From: Phytomonospora endophytica
GTDB lineage: Bacteria; Actinomycetota; Actinomycetes; Mycobacteriales; Micromonosporaceae
DNA: 64,000 nt
Assembly: GCF_014202425.1 (NCBI RefSeq)
Contig: NZ_JACHGT010000003.1
Coordinates: 310,001 to 374,000 of the forward strand
Direction: 5' to 3'
Shown here: piece by piece, positions 9,108-17,521 of the stretch
Layout of the letters: each line of letters begins with the position of its first letter
Position numbering within the stretch: position 1 is the stretch's first letter
The notes under the pieces: model-generated
Seen by the model: the letters and a program-made list of their open reading frames with translations, nothing else
What the model was told of the DNA's origin: nothing
The model's database searches: none
Position numbers and translations under genes: made by a program

Positions 9108-9302
9108 CCGGCCCCGCGGTCAGCGCGATGTAGTAGTAGGCCGATCCCGGTACCCCTTGAGGGGTGGGTCGGTCGTGCACGCGGCCCCAGGGCTGGTCTC
9201 CACGTCCTTCATCGACGTGGACGGGCCCGCCGTACGGTGTTTTTCTTGTCGTCTTCACCAGTCGACGCGGTCCGTCCCCTCCTGCCCCGCGTATCGGCGG
9301 GG
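9105..9302 (+). promoter_or_regulatory. Putative attenuator region of the Erm gene
   Basis: Four inverted repeats precede the Erm gene: TGACCG/CGGTCA (9105-9122); a long imperfect stem at 9141-9172 (CCGATCCC and ACCCC against GGGGT and GGGTCGG); TCCACGTC/GACGTGGA (9199-9206 and 9214-9221); and CCCCGC/GCGGGG (9285-9290 and 9297-9302). The last overlaps the Erm Shine-Dalgarno GGGGAG (9299-9304) and could hide it. This is the layout expected for inducible erm attenuation, but no experiment or alignment supports it here. Confidence 0.45.
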
Positions 9303-9316
9303 AGACGGGAACCACC

Positions 9317-10090
9317 GTGCACGGCCGTTTTCGCGGCGCTGTGGAGCGCCGGCGTGTCTTTTCGCAGAATTTCCTGATCGATCCTTCCGTGGTGCGCCGT
9401 GTGGTCGGTGTGGCGGGTTTGAGGGGTACCGAACTCGTCGTCGAACCCGGTCCTGGCGAGGGTGCCTTGACGCGGTGTTTGGCGCGGGGTGCGGGGCGTG
9501 TCTTGGCCTATGAGCGCGATGGGCGTCTCGCGGAGCGCCTGGCGCGGCGGGCGCCACCGAACGTGACCGTGGGCCACGCCGATTTCCGGACCGTGGCGCC
9601 ACCGGGGGAGGAGTTCCATCTCGTGGGGAACATTCCGTTCTCGGTCACCGCCGGCATCGTCGCGTGGTGTCTGGCCGCGCCGGCGTTGCGTGCGGCGACG
9701 ATGGTCACGCAGCTGGAGTACGCGCGGAAACGTACCGGCGGGTACCGGCGGTGGACGCTGCTGACGGTGTCGACGTGGCCGGAGTGGGACTGGTCGTTTC
9801 ATGGGAGTGTGCCGCGGGGTGCGTTTCGGCCCGTTCCGGGCGTGGACGCCGCGGTGATGCGCCTGGTGAGGCGTGAACGTCGGCTGCTGCCGCCGGAACG
9901 GATGCGTTCGTGGCGGCGGCTGGTCGAGACCGGTTTCACCGGGCGGGGCGGGTCGCTGGCGGCGAGTCTGGCCGGGGTCCATTCGCGCAGGCGTGTCCTG
10001 GCGGCCTTCGCGCGTGCCGGGCTCGACCCGCGGGTCCCCGTCGGGCATGTTTCCCCAGCGGAGTGGCTGACGGTCTTCGCGCACCTGTGA
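9317..10090 (+). CDS. erm: 23S rRNA (adenine-N6)-methyltransferase, Erm family
   Basis: This 257-aa SAM-dependent methylase should methylate A2058 of 23S rRNA and give macrolide-lincosamide-streptogramin B resistance. FSQNFL (15-20) is the shared Erm/KsgA start, VEPGPGEGALT (42-52) is the SAM motif I, and NIPFSVT (105-111) is the catalytic motif IV, with Phe in place of the common Tyr. GTG at 9317 fits the conserved N-terminus and the GGGGAG site 12 nt upstream. Its shortness and basic C-terminus separate it from housekeeping KsgA. A strong terminator follows. Confidence 0.88.
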   Translation: MHGRFRGAVERRRVFSQNFLIDPSVVRRVVGVAGLRGTELVVEPGPGEGALTRCLARGAGRVLAYERDGRLAERLARRAPPNVTVGHADFRTVAPPGEEFHLVGNIPFSVTAGIVAWCLAAPALRAATMVTQLEYARKRTGGYRRWTLLTVSTWPEWDWSFHGSVPRGAFRPVPGVDAAVMRLVRRERRLLPPERMRSWRRLVETGFTGRGGSLAASLAGVHSRRRVLAAFARAGLDPRVPVGHVSPAEWLTVFAHL

Positions 10091-10094
10091 ACGC

Positions 10095-10131
10095 TTCGGG
10101 CGGGGGTTTTCGCCGTCCACCCCCGCCCGAA
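10095..10131 (+). terminator. Strong hairpin terminator after erm
   Basis: A perfect 12-bp inverted repeat pairs TTCGGGCGGGGG (10095-10106) with CCCCCGCCCGAA (10120-10131) around a 13-nt loop, 5 nt after the Erm stop codon and about 55 nt before the next gene. Confidence 0.75.
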
Positions 10132-10185
10132 AACCGGTGGTAATGTACAACTCCCCATCCAACCCCTTACTGAAGTGTGGTCGGC

Positions 10186-11211
10186 ATGCAGCACCGCGCC
10201 CTCGGCGACAGTGGACTCCAGGTCAGCGCCATCACCTTCGGGAACTGGCTCACCGGTGGGAGACCCGAAGACGCCGGCGACTGCATCCGGGCCGCCCTCG
10301 ACGCCGGGATCACCACCTTCGACACCGCCGACGTCTACGGCGCCCCCGAGTTCGGTGCCGGTGAGACCGTCCTCGGCGACGCGCTGGCCGGCCGGCGCCG
10401 TGAGGGTCTGGTCATCGCCACCAAGGTGTGCCTGCCGACCGGGCCGGGCCGCAACGACCGCGGCCTGTCCCGCAAACACATCACCGAAAGCGTCACCGCC
10501 TCCCTGCGGCGCCTGCGCACCGACCACATCGACCTCTACCAGGCTCACCGCCACGACCCGTCCACCCCGCTCGACGAGACCATGGCCGCCTTCGCCGACC
10601 TCCACCGCCACGGCAAGATCGGCTACCTCGGGGTCTCGGAGTGGACCGCCGCGCAGATCACCCAGGCCCACGCCCTCGCGCGCGAACTCCGTATCCCCCT
10701 GGTGGCGTCCCAGCCGCAGTATTCGATGCTGTGGCGGGTCATCGACGCCGAAGTCACCCCCGCCTGCGCCCGGCTCGGGATCTCCCACATGGTGTTCTCG
10801 CCCCTGGCCCAAGGCGTCCTCGCCGGCCGCTACCGGCCCGGCCGGACAGCCCCCGACGACAGCCGCGCCAAACACGCCCGCGGTGGGCGCTTCGTCGGCC
10901 GCTACATCTCCCAGGCCGTCCTCGCCGCCGTCGAACGCCTGCGGCCCATCGCCGTCGACCACGACGCGACCCTCGCCCAGCTCGCCCTCGCCTGGGTCCT
11001 GGCCAACCCCCAGGTCGCCTCGGCCATCATGGGTGCCTCCCGGCCCGCCCAGATCGCCGACAACGTCAAAGCCCTCGACCTGACCCTTGACGATGCGACC
11101 ATGACCCGCATCGACGCCGCCCTCACCGATCCCGAGCACGGCGACCTCGTCGAACGCGACCCCGCCAAGACCGCCAAACCCTTCGACGTCATGCCCGCCT
11201 GGCGCTGGTGA
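10186..11211 (+). CDS. Aldo/keto reductase (Kv-beta-like/AKR6-type)
   Basis: An NADPH-dependent oxidoreductase (341 aa) with the AKR catalytic tetrad: Asp/Tyr in FDTADVYG, Lys in IATKV and His in YQAHRHD. The GVSEWTAAQI and QPQYSML segments place it with the potassium-channel-beta-like reductases. The physiological carbonyl substrate is unknown. ATG at 10186 was preferred to GTG at 10177 because the weak TGAAG site lies 10 nt upstream of the ATG. Its stop overlaps the next start as GTGA, so it heads an operon with two exporters. Confidence 0.88.
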   Translation: MQHRALGDSGLQVSAITFGNWLTGGRPEDAGDCIRAALDAGITTFDTADVYGAPEFGAGETVLGDALAGRRREGLVIATKVCLPTGPGRNDRGLSRKHITESVTASLRRLRTDHIDLYQAHRHDPSTPLDETMAAFADLHRHGKIGYLGVSEWTAAQITQAHALARELRIPLVASQPQYSMLWRVIDAEVTPACARLGISHMVFSPLAQGVLAGRYRPGRTAPDDSRAKHARGGRFVGRYISQAVLAAVERLRPIAVDHDATLAQLALAWVLANPQVASAIMGASRPAQIADNVKALDLTLDDATMTRIDAALTDPEHGDLVERDPAKTAKPFDVMPAWRW

Positions 11212-12098
11212 CCGCCACCACGGTGCCCGCCACCGGCGCGCACCCCGTCCTCCTCGCCGTCACCGGCGCCGCGGCGACCTCGGCCTCGGCGGCGCTGATC
11301 AAACTCTCCGGAGCCAACCCCGGCACCGCGGCGTTCCTGCGCTGCGCCCTGGCCTTGACCGTCCTGGTGCCCCTCGCCGTCGCCGAACACCGCCGACGCG
11401 GCCCACGCCGGGCCCGCGTCGTCGCCGCCGACCTGGCCGCCGGTGTCCTCCTCGGTGTCGACTTCGTGTTCTTCTCGGTGTCCATCGCCGAAGTCGGCGC
11501 CTCCATCGCCACCGTCCTGATCAGCGTCCAGGTCATCGTCTTTCCCCTGCTGGCCTGGCGCGGCGGCGGTCCCCGGCCCACCACCGGGTTCCTGTTCACC
11601 ATCCCCGTCATGCTCACCGGCGTCGCCATCGCCGGCGGAGCCCTCGGCGGATCGGCACCCGGCGGTGATCCCGTCACCGGCATCGCCGCCGGAACCGCCG
11701 CCGGCGTCGCCTACGCCGGATACCTCCACCTCACCCGCCGCTCCGGCGCCGCCGGACACACCATCGCCCCCGTCGCGATCTCCACCACCGCCGCGGCCGC
11801 CACCGCCGGGATCTTCGGTGGACTCCTCACCGGCATCCACCTCCCCGACGACCCCGCCGCCTGGGCATGGCTGGCCACCCTCGCCCTCATCGGGCAGGTC
11901 CTCGCCTGGATCCTCGTCACCGCCGCCCTCCCACGCCTCACCCCCGGCGTCGGCGCCTCCCTCATGCTCCTTCAGCCCGTCCTCGCCTTCGGTTTCGGCC
12001 TCGCCATCGGCGAGCGCCCGACTCTCGTCCAGGTCGGTGGCTGTGTCCTGGTGATCGCGGCGGTGTCGGTCGTGACGCGTACGAGGAGACGGTCGTGA
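11208..12098 (+). CDS. EamA/DMT family transporter
   Basis: A 296-aa membrane protein with ten hydrophobic segments arranged as two EamA repeats, typical of drug/metabolite exporters. It overlaps the reductase by 4 nt (GTGA) and the following MFS gene by 4 nt (GTGA), a tight translationally coupled trio. Substrate unknown. Confidence 0.85.
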   Translation: MTATTVPATGAHPVLLAVTGAAATSASAALIKLSGANPGTAAFLRCALALTVLVPLAVAEHRRRGPRRARVVAADLAAGVLLGVDFVFFSVSIAEVGASIATVLISVQVIVFPLLAWRGGGPRPTTGFLFTIPVMLTGVAIAGGALGGSAPGGDPVTGIAAGTAAGVAYAGYLHLTRRSGAAGHTIAPVAISTTAAAATAGIFGGLLTGIHLPDDPAAWAWLATLALIGQVLAWILVTAALPRLTPGVGASLMLLQPVLAFGFGLAIGERPTLVQVGGCVLVIAAVSVVTRTRRRS

Positions 12099-13378
12099 AC
12101 CGTGTGTGGCGCGCGGTGCGTGCCGCGGCGCCCGATGTGAGTCCGTTGCGGGATTCGGTGCCCTACCGGCGGTTGTTCGGTGGGCAGGTGGTGTCGCTGA
12201 TCGGTGCGCAGATCACGCAGGTCGCGGTGCCGTTGCAGGTGTGGGAGGCGACGCATTCGGCGTTGGCGGTGAGTCTTTTGGGTGTGGCGGGGCTGGCGCC
12301 GTTGATCGTGTTCGGTCTCTACGGTGGTGCCATCGCCGATGCCGTCGATCGCCGCAAACTCGCGTTGGTGACCGGTGCGGTGATGCTGCTGGTGAGTGTC
12401 GTTCTGCTGGTTCAGGCGGCGGCCGGTGGGACGCGACTGTGGTTGCTGTTGGTGTGTGTGGCGGTGCAGGCGGGTGCCGCGGCGGTCGATTCGCCGACGC
12501 GGTCGGCGATCCTGCCGCAGTTGGTGGGGAAGGGCAAGCTCGCCGCGGCGAACAATCTGCGTCAGGCCGGGTTCCAGTTCGGTGTCATCGTGGGGCCGCT
12601 GGTGGCCGGGGTGGTGGTGGGTGCCGGGGGTTATGCGTGGGCGTACGCCCTTGATGTGGTGTCGTTCGCGGCGGTGTTCTATTCGGTGCTGCGGTTGCCG
12701 TCTCTTCCGCCGGGTGACGGTGGGCGGCGTGCGGGGCTGGCGTCGGTGCTGGAGGGTTTGCGTTTCCTGGCGGGGAACAAGACCCTGCTGATGACTTTCC
12801 TGGTCGACATCAACGCGATGGTGTTCGCCGCGCCCCGGGCGTTGTTTCCGGCGCTGGCCTACGGGGTGTATCACGGGGATGCGACCACGGCGGGGTTGTT
12901 GTACGCCGCGCCGGCGGTGGGGGCTTTCGCGGTGACGCTGGTGGGTGGGGCCGTGGCGCGTGTTAACCGGCAGGGGCTGGGGGTGATCGTGTCGATCGGG
13001 GTGTGGGGTGCGGCGATCGCGCTGTTGGGTGTCAGTGACGTGTTGTGGATCGGGCTGGGGGCGTTGTTCGTCGCTGGTGCCGCCGACACCGTCAGTGCCA
13101 TCTACCGTTCGACGATGCTTCAGGCGGGGACGCCGTCGGGCATGCAGGGCCGTTTGCAGGGCGCGCATATCGTCGTGGTGACCGGTGGGCCGCGTCTGGG
13201 TGATGTCCGTACCGGTGTCACCGCCGGTGTGTGGGGTGCCGGTGCGTCGCTGATCTCGGGGGGCCTGGTGTGCGTCGCCGGGATCATCGCGCTGGCTTTG
13301 GCGGTGCCGTCGTTCGTGCGCTATGACGCCCGGGCTCCTTTGCGCGAACACGCCCGCGAGCGCGCGCCCCGGCAGTAG
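12095..13378 (+). CDS. MFS exporter (EntS-like)
   Basis: A 427-aa permease with 11-12 helices, resembling the EntS/tetracycline-type MFS_3 branch: YRRLFGGQVVSLIGAQIT near the N-terminus, YGGAIADAVDRRKL in the 2-3 loop and DSPTRSAILPQLV. GTG at 12095 overlaps the upstream TGA, with GAGGAG 6 nt before it. Codon third positions switch abruptly from C-rich to G/T-rich at about this gene start. An efflux role is likely; the substrate is unknown. Confidence 0.85.
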   Translation: MNRVWRAVRAAAPDVSPLRDSVPYRRLFGGQVVSLIGAQITQVAVPLQVWEATHSALAVSLLGVAGLAPLIVFGLYGGAIADAVDRRKLALVTGAVMLLVSVVLLVQAAAGGTRLWLLLVCVAVQAGAAAVDSPTRSAILPQLVGKGKLAAANNLRQAGFQFGVIVGPLVAGVVVGAGGYAWAYALDVVSFAAVFYSVLRLPSLPPGDGGRRAGLASVLEGLRFLAGNKTLLMTFLVDINAMVFAAPRALFPALAYGVYHGDATTAGLLYAAPAVGAFAVTLVGGAVARVNRQGLGVIVSIGVWGAAIALLGVSDVLWIGLGALFVAGAADTVSAIYRSTMLQAGTPSGMQGRLQGAHIVVVTGGPRLGDVRTGVTAGVWGAGASLISGGLVCVAGIIALALAVPSFVRYDARAPLREHARERAPRQ

Positions 13379-13409
13379 CGTCACCTGCGGAGACCCGGGG
13401 GGAGACATC

Positions 13410-14777
13410 ATGGCGCTGCACCATGTCACCAGTGGCCGCGACGAAGGTTTCGACGACGTCTACTCCGGGCTGCTCAGTCGCCGGCCCTTGCCGAAGTACC
13501 GGCTTCCCGAGGGCCCCAACGACCCGCGGGCGGTCCATCAGCTTCTGCGTGATGAGCTGACTCTCGACGGGGACGCCTCGCAGAACCTGGCGACTTTCTG
13601 TACGACCTGGTCCGAACCGCAGGTCAAGGAACTGATGGCCGAGAACATGGCCAAGAACATGATCGACAAGGATGAGTATCCGCAGACCGCGGCGATCGAG
13701 TCGCGGTGTGTGCACATGCTGGCCGATCTGTGGCACAGTCCCCGCAGCCGCACGACCGTGGGGTGTTCCACGACGGGGTCGAGTGAAGCGGCGATGCTGG
13801 GTGGGCTGGCCTTGAAGTGGCGGTGGCGGGCCGGGCGGGAGGCGGCCGGGAAACCCGCCGACCGGCCCAACCTGGTCTGCGGGCCGGTGCAGGTCTGCTG
13901 GGAGAAGTTCGCGCGCTATTTCGACGTCGAGTTGCGCCAGGTCCCTTTGGAGGCCGACGCCACGGGTCTGCGCGCGCATCAGCTGCGCGAACACGTCGAC
14001 GACAACACCATCGGTGTGGTCGCCATTCTCGGTGTCACCTACACCTGCGATTACGAACCGGTCGCCGAGATCGCCGCCGAACTCGACGCGATCGCCGCCG
14101 ACGGTGGACCCGATGTGCCCGTCCACGTCGACGCCGCCTCGGGCGGGTTCATCGCGCCGTTCTTGCGTCCCGACCTCGAATGGGACTTCCGGCTCGAACG
14201 GGTCGCCTCCATCAACACCTCCGGTCACAAGTACGGGCTGGCGCCTTTGGGTGTGGGCTGGATCGTGTGGCGCACCGCCGAGTTGCTGCCCGAGGATCTC
14301 GTCTTCGACGTCGACTACCTCGGTGGGAGCATGCCCACTTTCGCGTTGAACTTCTCCCGCCCCGGCGGTGAGATCATCGCCCAGTACTACAACCTTCTGC
14401 GCCTTGGCCGGGAAGGTTACCGACGTGTTCAGCGCGCCTGTGCCGACACCGCCGCCCACCTCGCCGACGAGATCTCGCGGATGGGGCCGTTCACGCTCCT
14501 CTATGACGGGCGGGGGGCGTTGCCGGCGGTGTCGTACACCCTTGACGGCGACCCCGGCTACAGCCTCTATGACCTGTCGGAGGCGCTGCGTGCGCACGGC
14601 TGGCAGATTCCGGCGTATCCGTTGCCGCCGGCGCGGCAGGACACCGTCATCCACCGGATCTTGATCCGGCACGGCATCAGCCGTGACCGCGCCGATCTGC
14701 TCGTGGCCGACATCGGCTCGTGTGTGGAGACCTTGGCGTCGGGACGGCGACCCGAGCGGGTCACGTTCCACCACTGA
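13410..14777 (+). CDS. gad: Glutamate decarboxylase
   Basis: A PLP-dependent decarboxylase (455 aa) converting glutamate to GABA and CO2. The GAD core is complete: TVGCSTTGSSEAAMLGGLA, HVDAASGGF with the PLP-contacting Asp, and INTSGHKYG with the Schiff-base Lys at residue 274. A GGGGGAG site sits 5 nt before ATG 13410. No glutamate/GABA antiporter is adjacent, although an MFS protein ends 31 nt upstream. An acid-stress or GABA-metabolism role is inferred from the family. Confidence 0.93.
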   Translation: MALHHVTSGRDEGFDDVYSGLLSRRPLPKYRLPEGPNDPRAVHQLLRDELTLDGDASQNLATFCTTWSEPQVKELMAENMAKNMIDKDEYPQTAAIESRCVHMLADLWHSPRSRTTVGCSTTGSSEAAMLGGLALKWRWRAGREAAGKPADRPNLVCGPVQVCWEKFARYFDVELRQVPLEADATGLRAHQLREHVDDNTIGVVAILGVTYTCDYEPVAEIAAELDAIAADGGPDVPVHVDAASGGFIAPFLRPDLEWDFRLERVASINTSGHKYGLAPLGVGWIVWRTAELLPEDLVFDVDYLGGSMPTFALNFSRPGGEIIAQYYNLLRLGREGYRRVQRACADTAAHLADEISRMGPFTLLYDGRGALPAVSYTLDGDPGYSLYDLSEALRAHGWQIPAYPLPPARQDTVIHRILIRHGISRDRADLLVADIGSCVETLASGRRPERVTFHH

Positions 14778-15035
14778 CCACAGTGACGGCCTGCCCGAGG
14801 GATTCGTGTGCGTCGGTGATGAGCGTCTTGGGGCCATGACCGGCGCGGGTCTGGGTGACGTCGTCGTCAAGGCCCGCTGGTAGCGAATGTGTCATGTCCC
14901 GCCGCCTCGATCTGACCGCGAGGTGATCTCGCCACGGCGGTGCAGCAAATCGAGCTGATCGAGGCGGCCTGCGCGTAGCAGGAACTGCGCGATATCTAGG
15001 CCTTCACCAGTCACTGGGCGCTGAGGTTCGCCACC

Positions 15036-15487
15036 GTGCTGCCGCCCCAGCGGCTCGATGCGACTCCTGGGGAAGTCTCCCTCAACACCATCTGCCTCGC
15101 CACTCCTCACAAGGGCGGTTTCACCGTAGACGCCCACTTCACGGGTCCAACGCTCGCCGAGACCACGACGGCAGCGGAAGCGGTGTCCATCGCGTTGCGG
15201 CTTGCCACTCCCGGCTCAGACCGCGAATCCACGAGCTGACCGTCGGGCAGGGCGAGACCCACCTCGCAGCCGGTCACGCGGCGCGTTTCATCCCCACCTT
15301 CGGCGTTCACGTCCGGCACGAACTGCCCGTCGCCGGCCTCTTCGGCCCGAAAGGCGCGCACGTCGTCGACGTCATCGAAGCCGCTCGCGGCCTCGACCCG
15401 GATGGCGCGAGCGTCCTGGCCGCCGCGTGGGAACGCCGGCTGGTACGGCACGCTTCGGGCCGTGGCCGGTGCCGGGTGTTCACATGA
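15036..15487 (+). pseudogene. Broken gene of unknown function (two frames)
   Basis: The 700-nt gap after gad is not empty. Frame 15036-15239 (starting MLPPQRLDATPGEV) and a second frame from about 15233 to the TGA at 15485-15487 (HELTVGQGETHLAAGH onward) both show strong GC preference at third codon positions, as real genes do here. The second frame has no usable start codon, so a frameshift near 15235 in one former gene is the simplest reading. The product is not recognised. Its end overlaps the convergent kinase gene by 8 nt. Nothing convincing was seen in 14778-15035. Confidence 0.4.
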
Positions 15488-16280
15488 AACGGCGCAGGAC
15501 ACCGTAGAAACCGGCCTTGGCCTCGTCGAGGCGGGCCAGACCGTAGCGCCACAGGAAACGGTCGGTGTGCTCGCGGGTGTACTGGGGATTGAGGGGCCCG
15601 TCGATGCTTCCGGCCATCGTGGTGAGGTCGGTGTAGCGGTCGGCGAGCCCGAAACGGCCGACGTCGACCACGCCGGTGACGGTGAGCGTTTCGGGGTCGA
15701 GGAGGACGTTGGGCAGGCAGTAGTCGCCGTGGGTGAGGACGAGGTCTTCGGTGTCGTTGCCGCGCAGGGCCGCGTCGAGTTCGGTCAGGGCCTGTTGTGG
15801 GCCGGCGCCGTCGAGGTCGACCTGGCCGAGGGCGACGGCGACGCGGGCGTTGGGGACGGTGACGCGCAGGCTGCGGTCGAAAGGGCAGCCGGTGGTGCTC
15901 AGGGCGTGGAGGTCGCGGGCGAAGTCGGCGACGGCGTCGATGACGCGCATGCGCTCGTGGGCCGGCCAGGGGCTTGCGGCGTCGCGGCCGGAAACGGTGG
16001 TGGCGACCAGGTAGGTGTGCCCGTCGAAGACGTCGCATTCGACGACTTCGGGTACGGGCAGGCCCTGGGCGGCCATCCACCGCAGCCTGTCGTATTCGGC
16101 GCCGATGTCGTAGCCGGGGTCGGGGTGTAGGGGGTCGGGGCCGTATTTGAGGTGCAGGTCGGCCGGGCCGGTCAGGTGGGCGACGACGCTGCCGGAGTGG
16201 CCGACGGTGACTTCCCGCCACTGGTAGTCGCGGTAGCGGTCGCGGAGGTGTTTGTCGACGAGTGCGCGGTCGGGATCCAC
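15480..16280 (-). CDS. APH(3')-like aminoglycoside phosphotransferase
   Basis: This kinase (266 aa) closely follows the APH(3') plan: GHSGSVVAHL nucleotide loop, LTHGDYCLPNVLLD catalytic loop, VVDVGRFGLADRYTDL metal-binding segment, and a C-terminal DRFLWRYGLARLDEAKAGF helix pair like the one ending known kanamycin/neomycin kinases. It should O-phosphorylate an aminoglycoside with ATP. It starts at GTG 16280. It lies alone on the minus strand between a broken gene and an acetyltransferase, without mobile-element flanks, so it may be an ancestral resistance gene. Confidence 0.85.
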   Translation of the reverse strand: MDPDRALVDKHLRDRYRDYQWREVTVGHSGSVVAHLTGPADLHLKYGPDPLHPDPGYDIGAEYDRLRWMAAQGLPVPEVVECDVFDGHTYLVATTVSGRDAASPWPAHERMRVIDAVADFARDLHALSTTGCPFDRSLRVTVPNARVAVALGQVDLDGAGPQQALTELDAALRGNDTEDLVLTHGDYCLPNVLLDPETLTVTGVVDVGRFGLADRYTDLTTMAGSIDGPLNPQYTREHTDRFLWRYGLARLDEAKAGFYGVLRRFM

Positions 16281-16313
16281 CGGGTCATTGTGGACGACGT
16301 CCCGCGCGGTTCG

Positions 16314-16904
16314 TCAACGGCGTTTAGTCCATTGACCGGCGCTGATGCGGTAGAGGACGTGAAGTGACAGGGGGTGTTGTGGGTCGCCGATGGCGGGGTG
16401 GTGGAAGTCGCCGTGGGGGTCTTTGGTCATGCCCAGGCGGGTCATGACGGCCTGGGAGCGGAGGTTCGAGGTGGCGGTGAAGGAGACGACTTCGGCGAGG
16501 CCGAGTCCTTCGAAGGCGTGCGCGAGGGCGGCTTGGGCGGCCTCGGTGGCGTAGCCGTGGCCCCAGGCCTTGCGGGTCAGGCGCCAGCCGATCTCGACCG
16601 CGGGGGTGAAGTGGGCGTCGAAGGTGACCGTGTTGAGGCCGGTGAAGCCGATGAACTCGCCGGTCTCGATGACTTCGACGGCCCACATGCCGAAGCCGTT
16701 GTCGCCGATGCGGTCGGCGATCAGTTCGGCGAGGCGGTCGCTCTTGTCGCGGGTGAGGGTGGAGGGGAAGTGCTCCATGACCTCGGGGTCGGCGTTGAGT
16801 TCGGCGAACGGGGCGTGGTCGCCGGGGCGCCACTGGCGCAGGCGCAGGCGGGCGGTGGTGGGTTCGGTGATGTCGGGTTCACCGGTGAGGGGCTGATCGT
16901 CCAC
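16314..16904 (-). CDS. GNAT N-acetyltransferase (RimJ/RimL type)
   Basis: A 196-aa acetyl-CoA-dependent transferase. TARLRLRQWRPGD opens the fold, EIGWRLTRKAWGHGYATEA is the acetyl-CoA-binding motif A, and NLRSQAVMTRLGM is the late motif of RimJ/RimL-like proteins. The substrate could be a ribosomal protein N-terminus or a small amine. The minus strand has TACGAT 6 nt before the GTG start, which suggests a leaderless transcript. Confidence 0.85.
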   Translation of the reverse strand: MDDQPLTGEPDITEPTTARLRLRQWRPGDHAPFAELNADPEVMEHFPSTLTRDKSDRLAELIADRIGDNGFGMWAVEVIETGEFIGFTGLNTVTFDAHFTPAVEIGWRLTRKAWGHGYATEAAQAALAHAFEGLGLAEVVSFTATSNLRSQAVMTRLGMTKDPHGDFHHPAIGDPQHPLSLHVLYRISAGQWTKRR

Positions 16905-16942
16905 GGCGCGATCGTAGCGGCCGGGCGCCTTTCGGCGCGAGG

Positions 16943-17521
16943 TCAGGACACGACGGTGACGCCTTCATGACGTAGGAGTGCGATCTTGGTGTCGGTGCCG
17001 AAGATGTACTGGCCGCTGCTGCAGTCGGCCTTGACGACCCGGTGGCAGGGGATGAGGAGGGGGACGGGGTTGTGGCCGAGGGCGGTGCCGACGGCACGGA
17101 CGGCGCGGGGGTTGTCGATGCGTTCGGCGATCCAGCCGTAGGGGTGGATCTGGCCGCGCGGGATGGTCTGGGCGGCGCGCAGGACCGACACGGCGAAAGG
17201 GGTGAGTCCGGTGAGGTCGAAGGTGAGTTTCGTGCCGTCGCAGGACGCCAGGGCGGTGGTGAGGGCCGCCGGTGGGTGCTCGGTGCGGATCAGGGGCCGC
17301 CCGAAACGGGCGCGGAACTCTTCGGCGAGGGTGCCCAGTTCGCTGGGGCGCAGGTAGGCGATGCCGCGGTCGGTGTAGGCGACGTCGACGTCGCCGATCG
17401 GGCTCGGCTGCCGGGTCCAGCGCGCGGCGATGCGGTCGATGAGACCGGCCGGCGGGCTCGCGCTGAGAGAGGCGAGTGCGGTGATGGTCGGGTCGGGGGT
17501 GAGCGGGTCGGTGTCAGGCAT
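16943..17521 (-). CDS. ogt: Methylated-DNA-[protein]-cysteine S-methyltransferase
   Basis: A suicide DNA-repair protein (192 aa) that accepts the alkyl group from O6-alkylguanine. The acceptor Cys159 is in IPCHRVV, preceded by PYGWIAERI and AVGTALGHNP of the helix-turn-helix and Asn hinge. The N-terminal half resembles the ribonuclease-like domain of Ogt. It overlaps the upstream sigma factor by 8 nt, so sigma factor and repair enzyme are translationally coupled. Confidence 0.92.
   Translation of the reverse strand: MPDTDPLTPDPTITALASLSASPPAGLIDRIAARWTRQPSPIGDVDVAYTDRGIAYLRPSELGTLAEEFRARFGRPLIRTEHPPAALTTALASCDGTKLTFDLTGLTPFAVSVLRAAQTIPRGQIHPYGWIAERIDNPRAVRAVGTALGHNPVPLLIPCHRVVKADCSSGQYIFGTDTKIALLRHEGVTVVS

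Noticed and set aside
9799..11139. 446-codon minus-strand frame over erm and the aldo/keto reductase
   Set aside because: Gly/Val/Asp-rich shadow of two convincing plus-strand genes; no recognisable domain.
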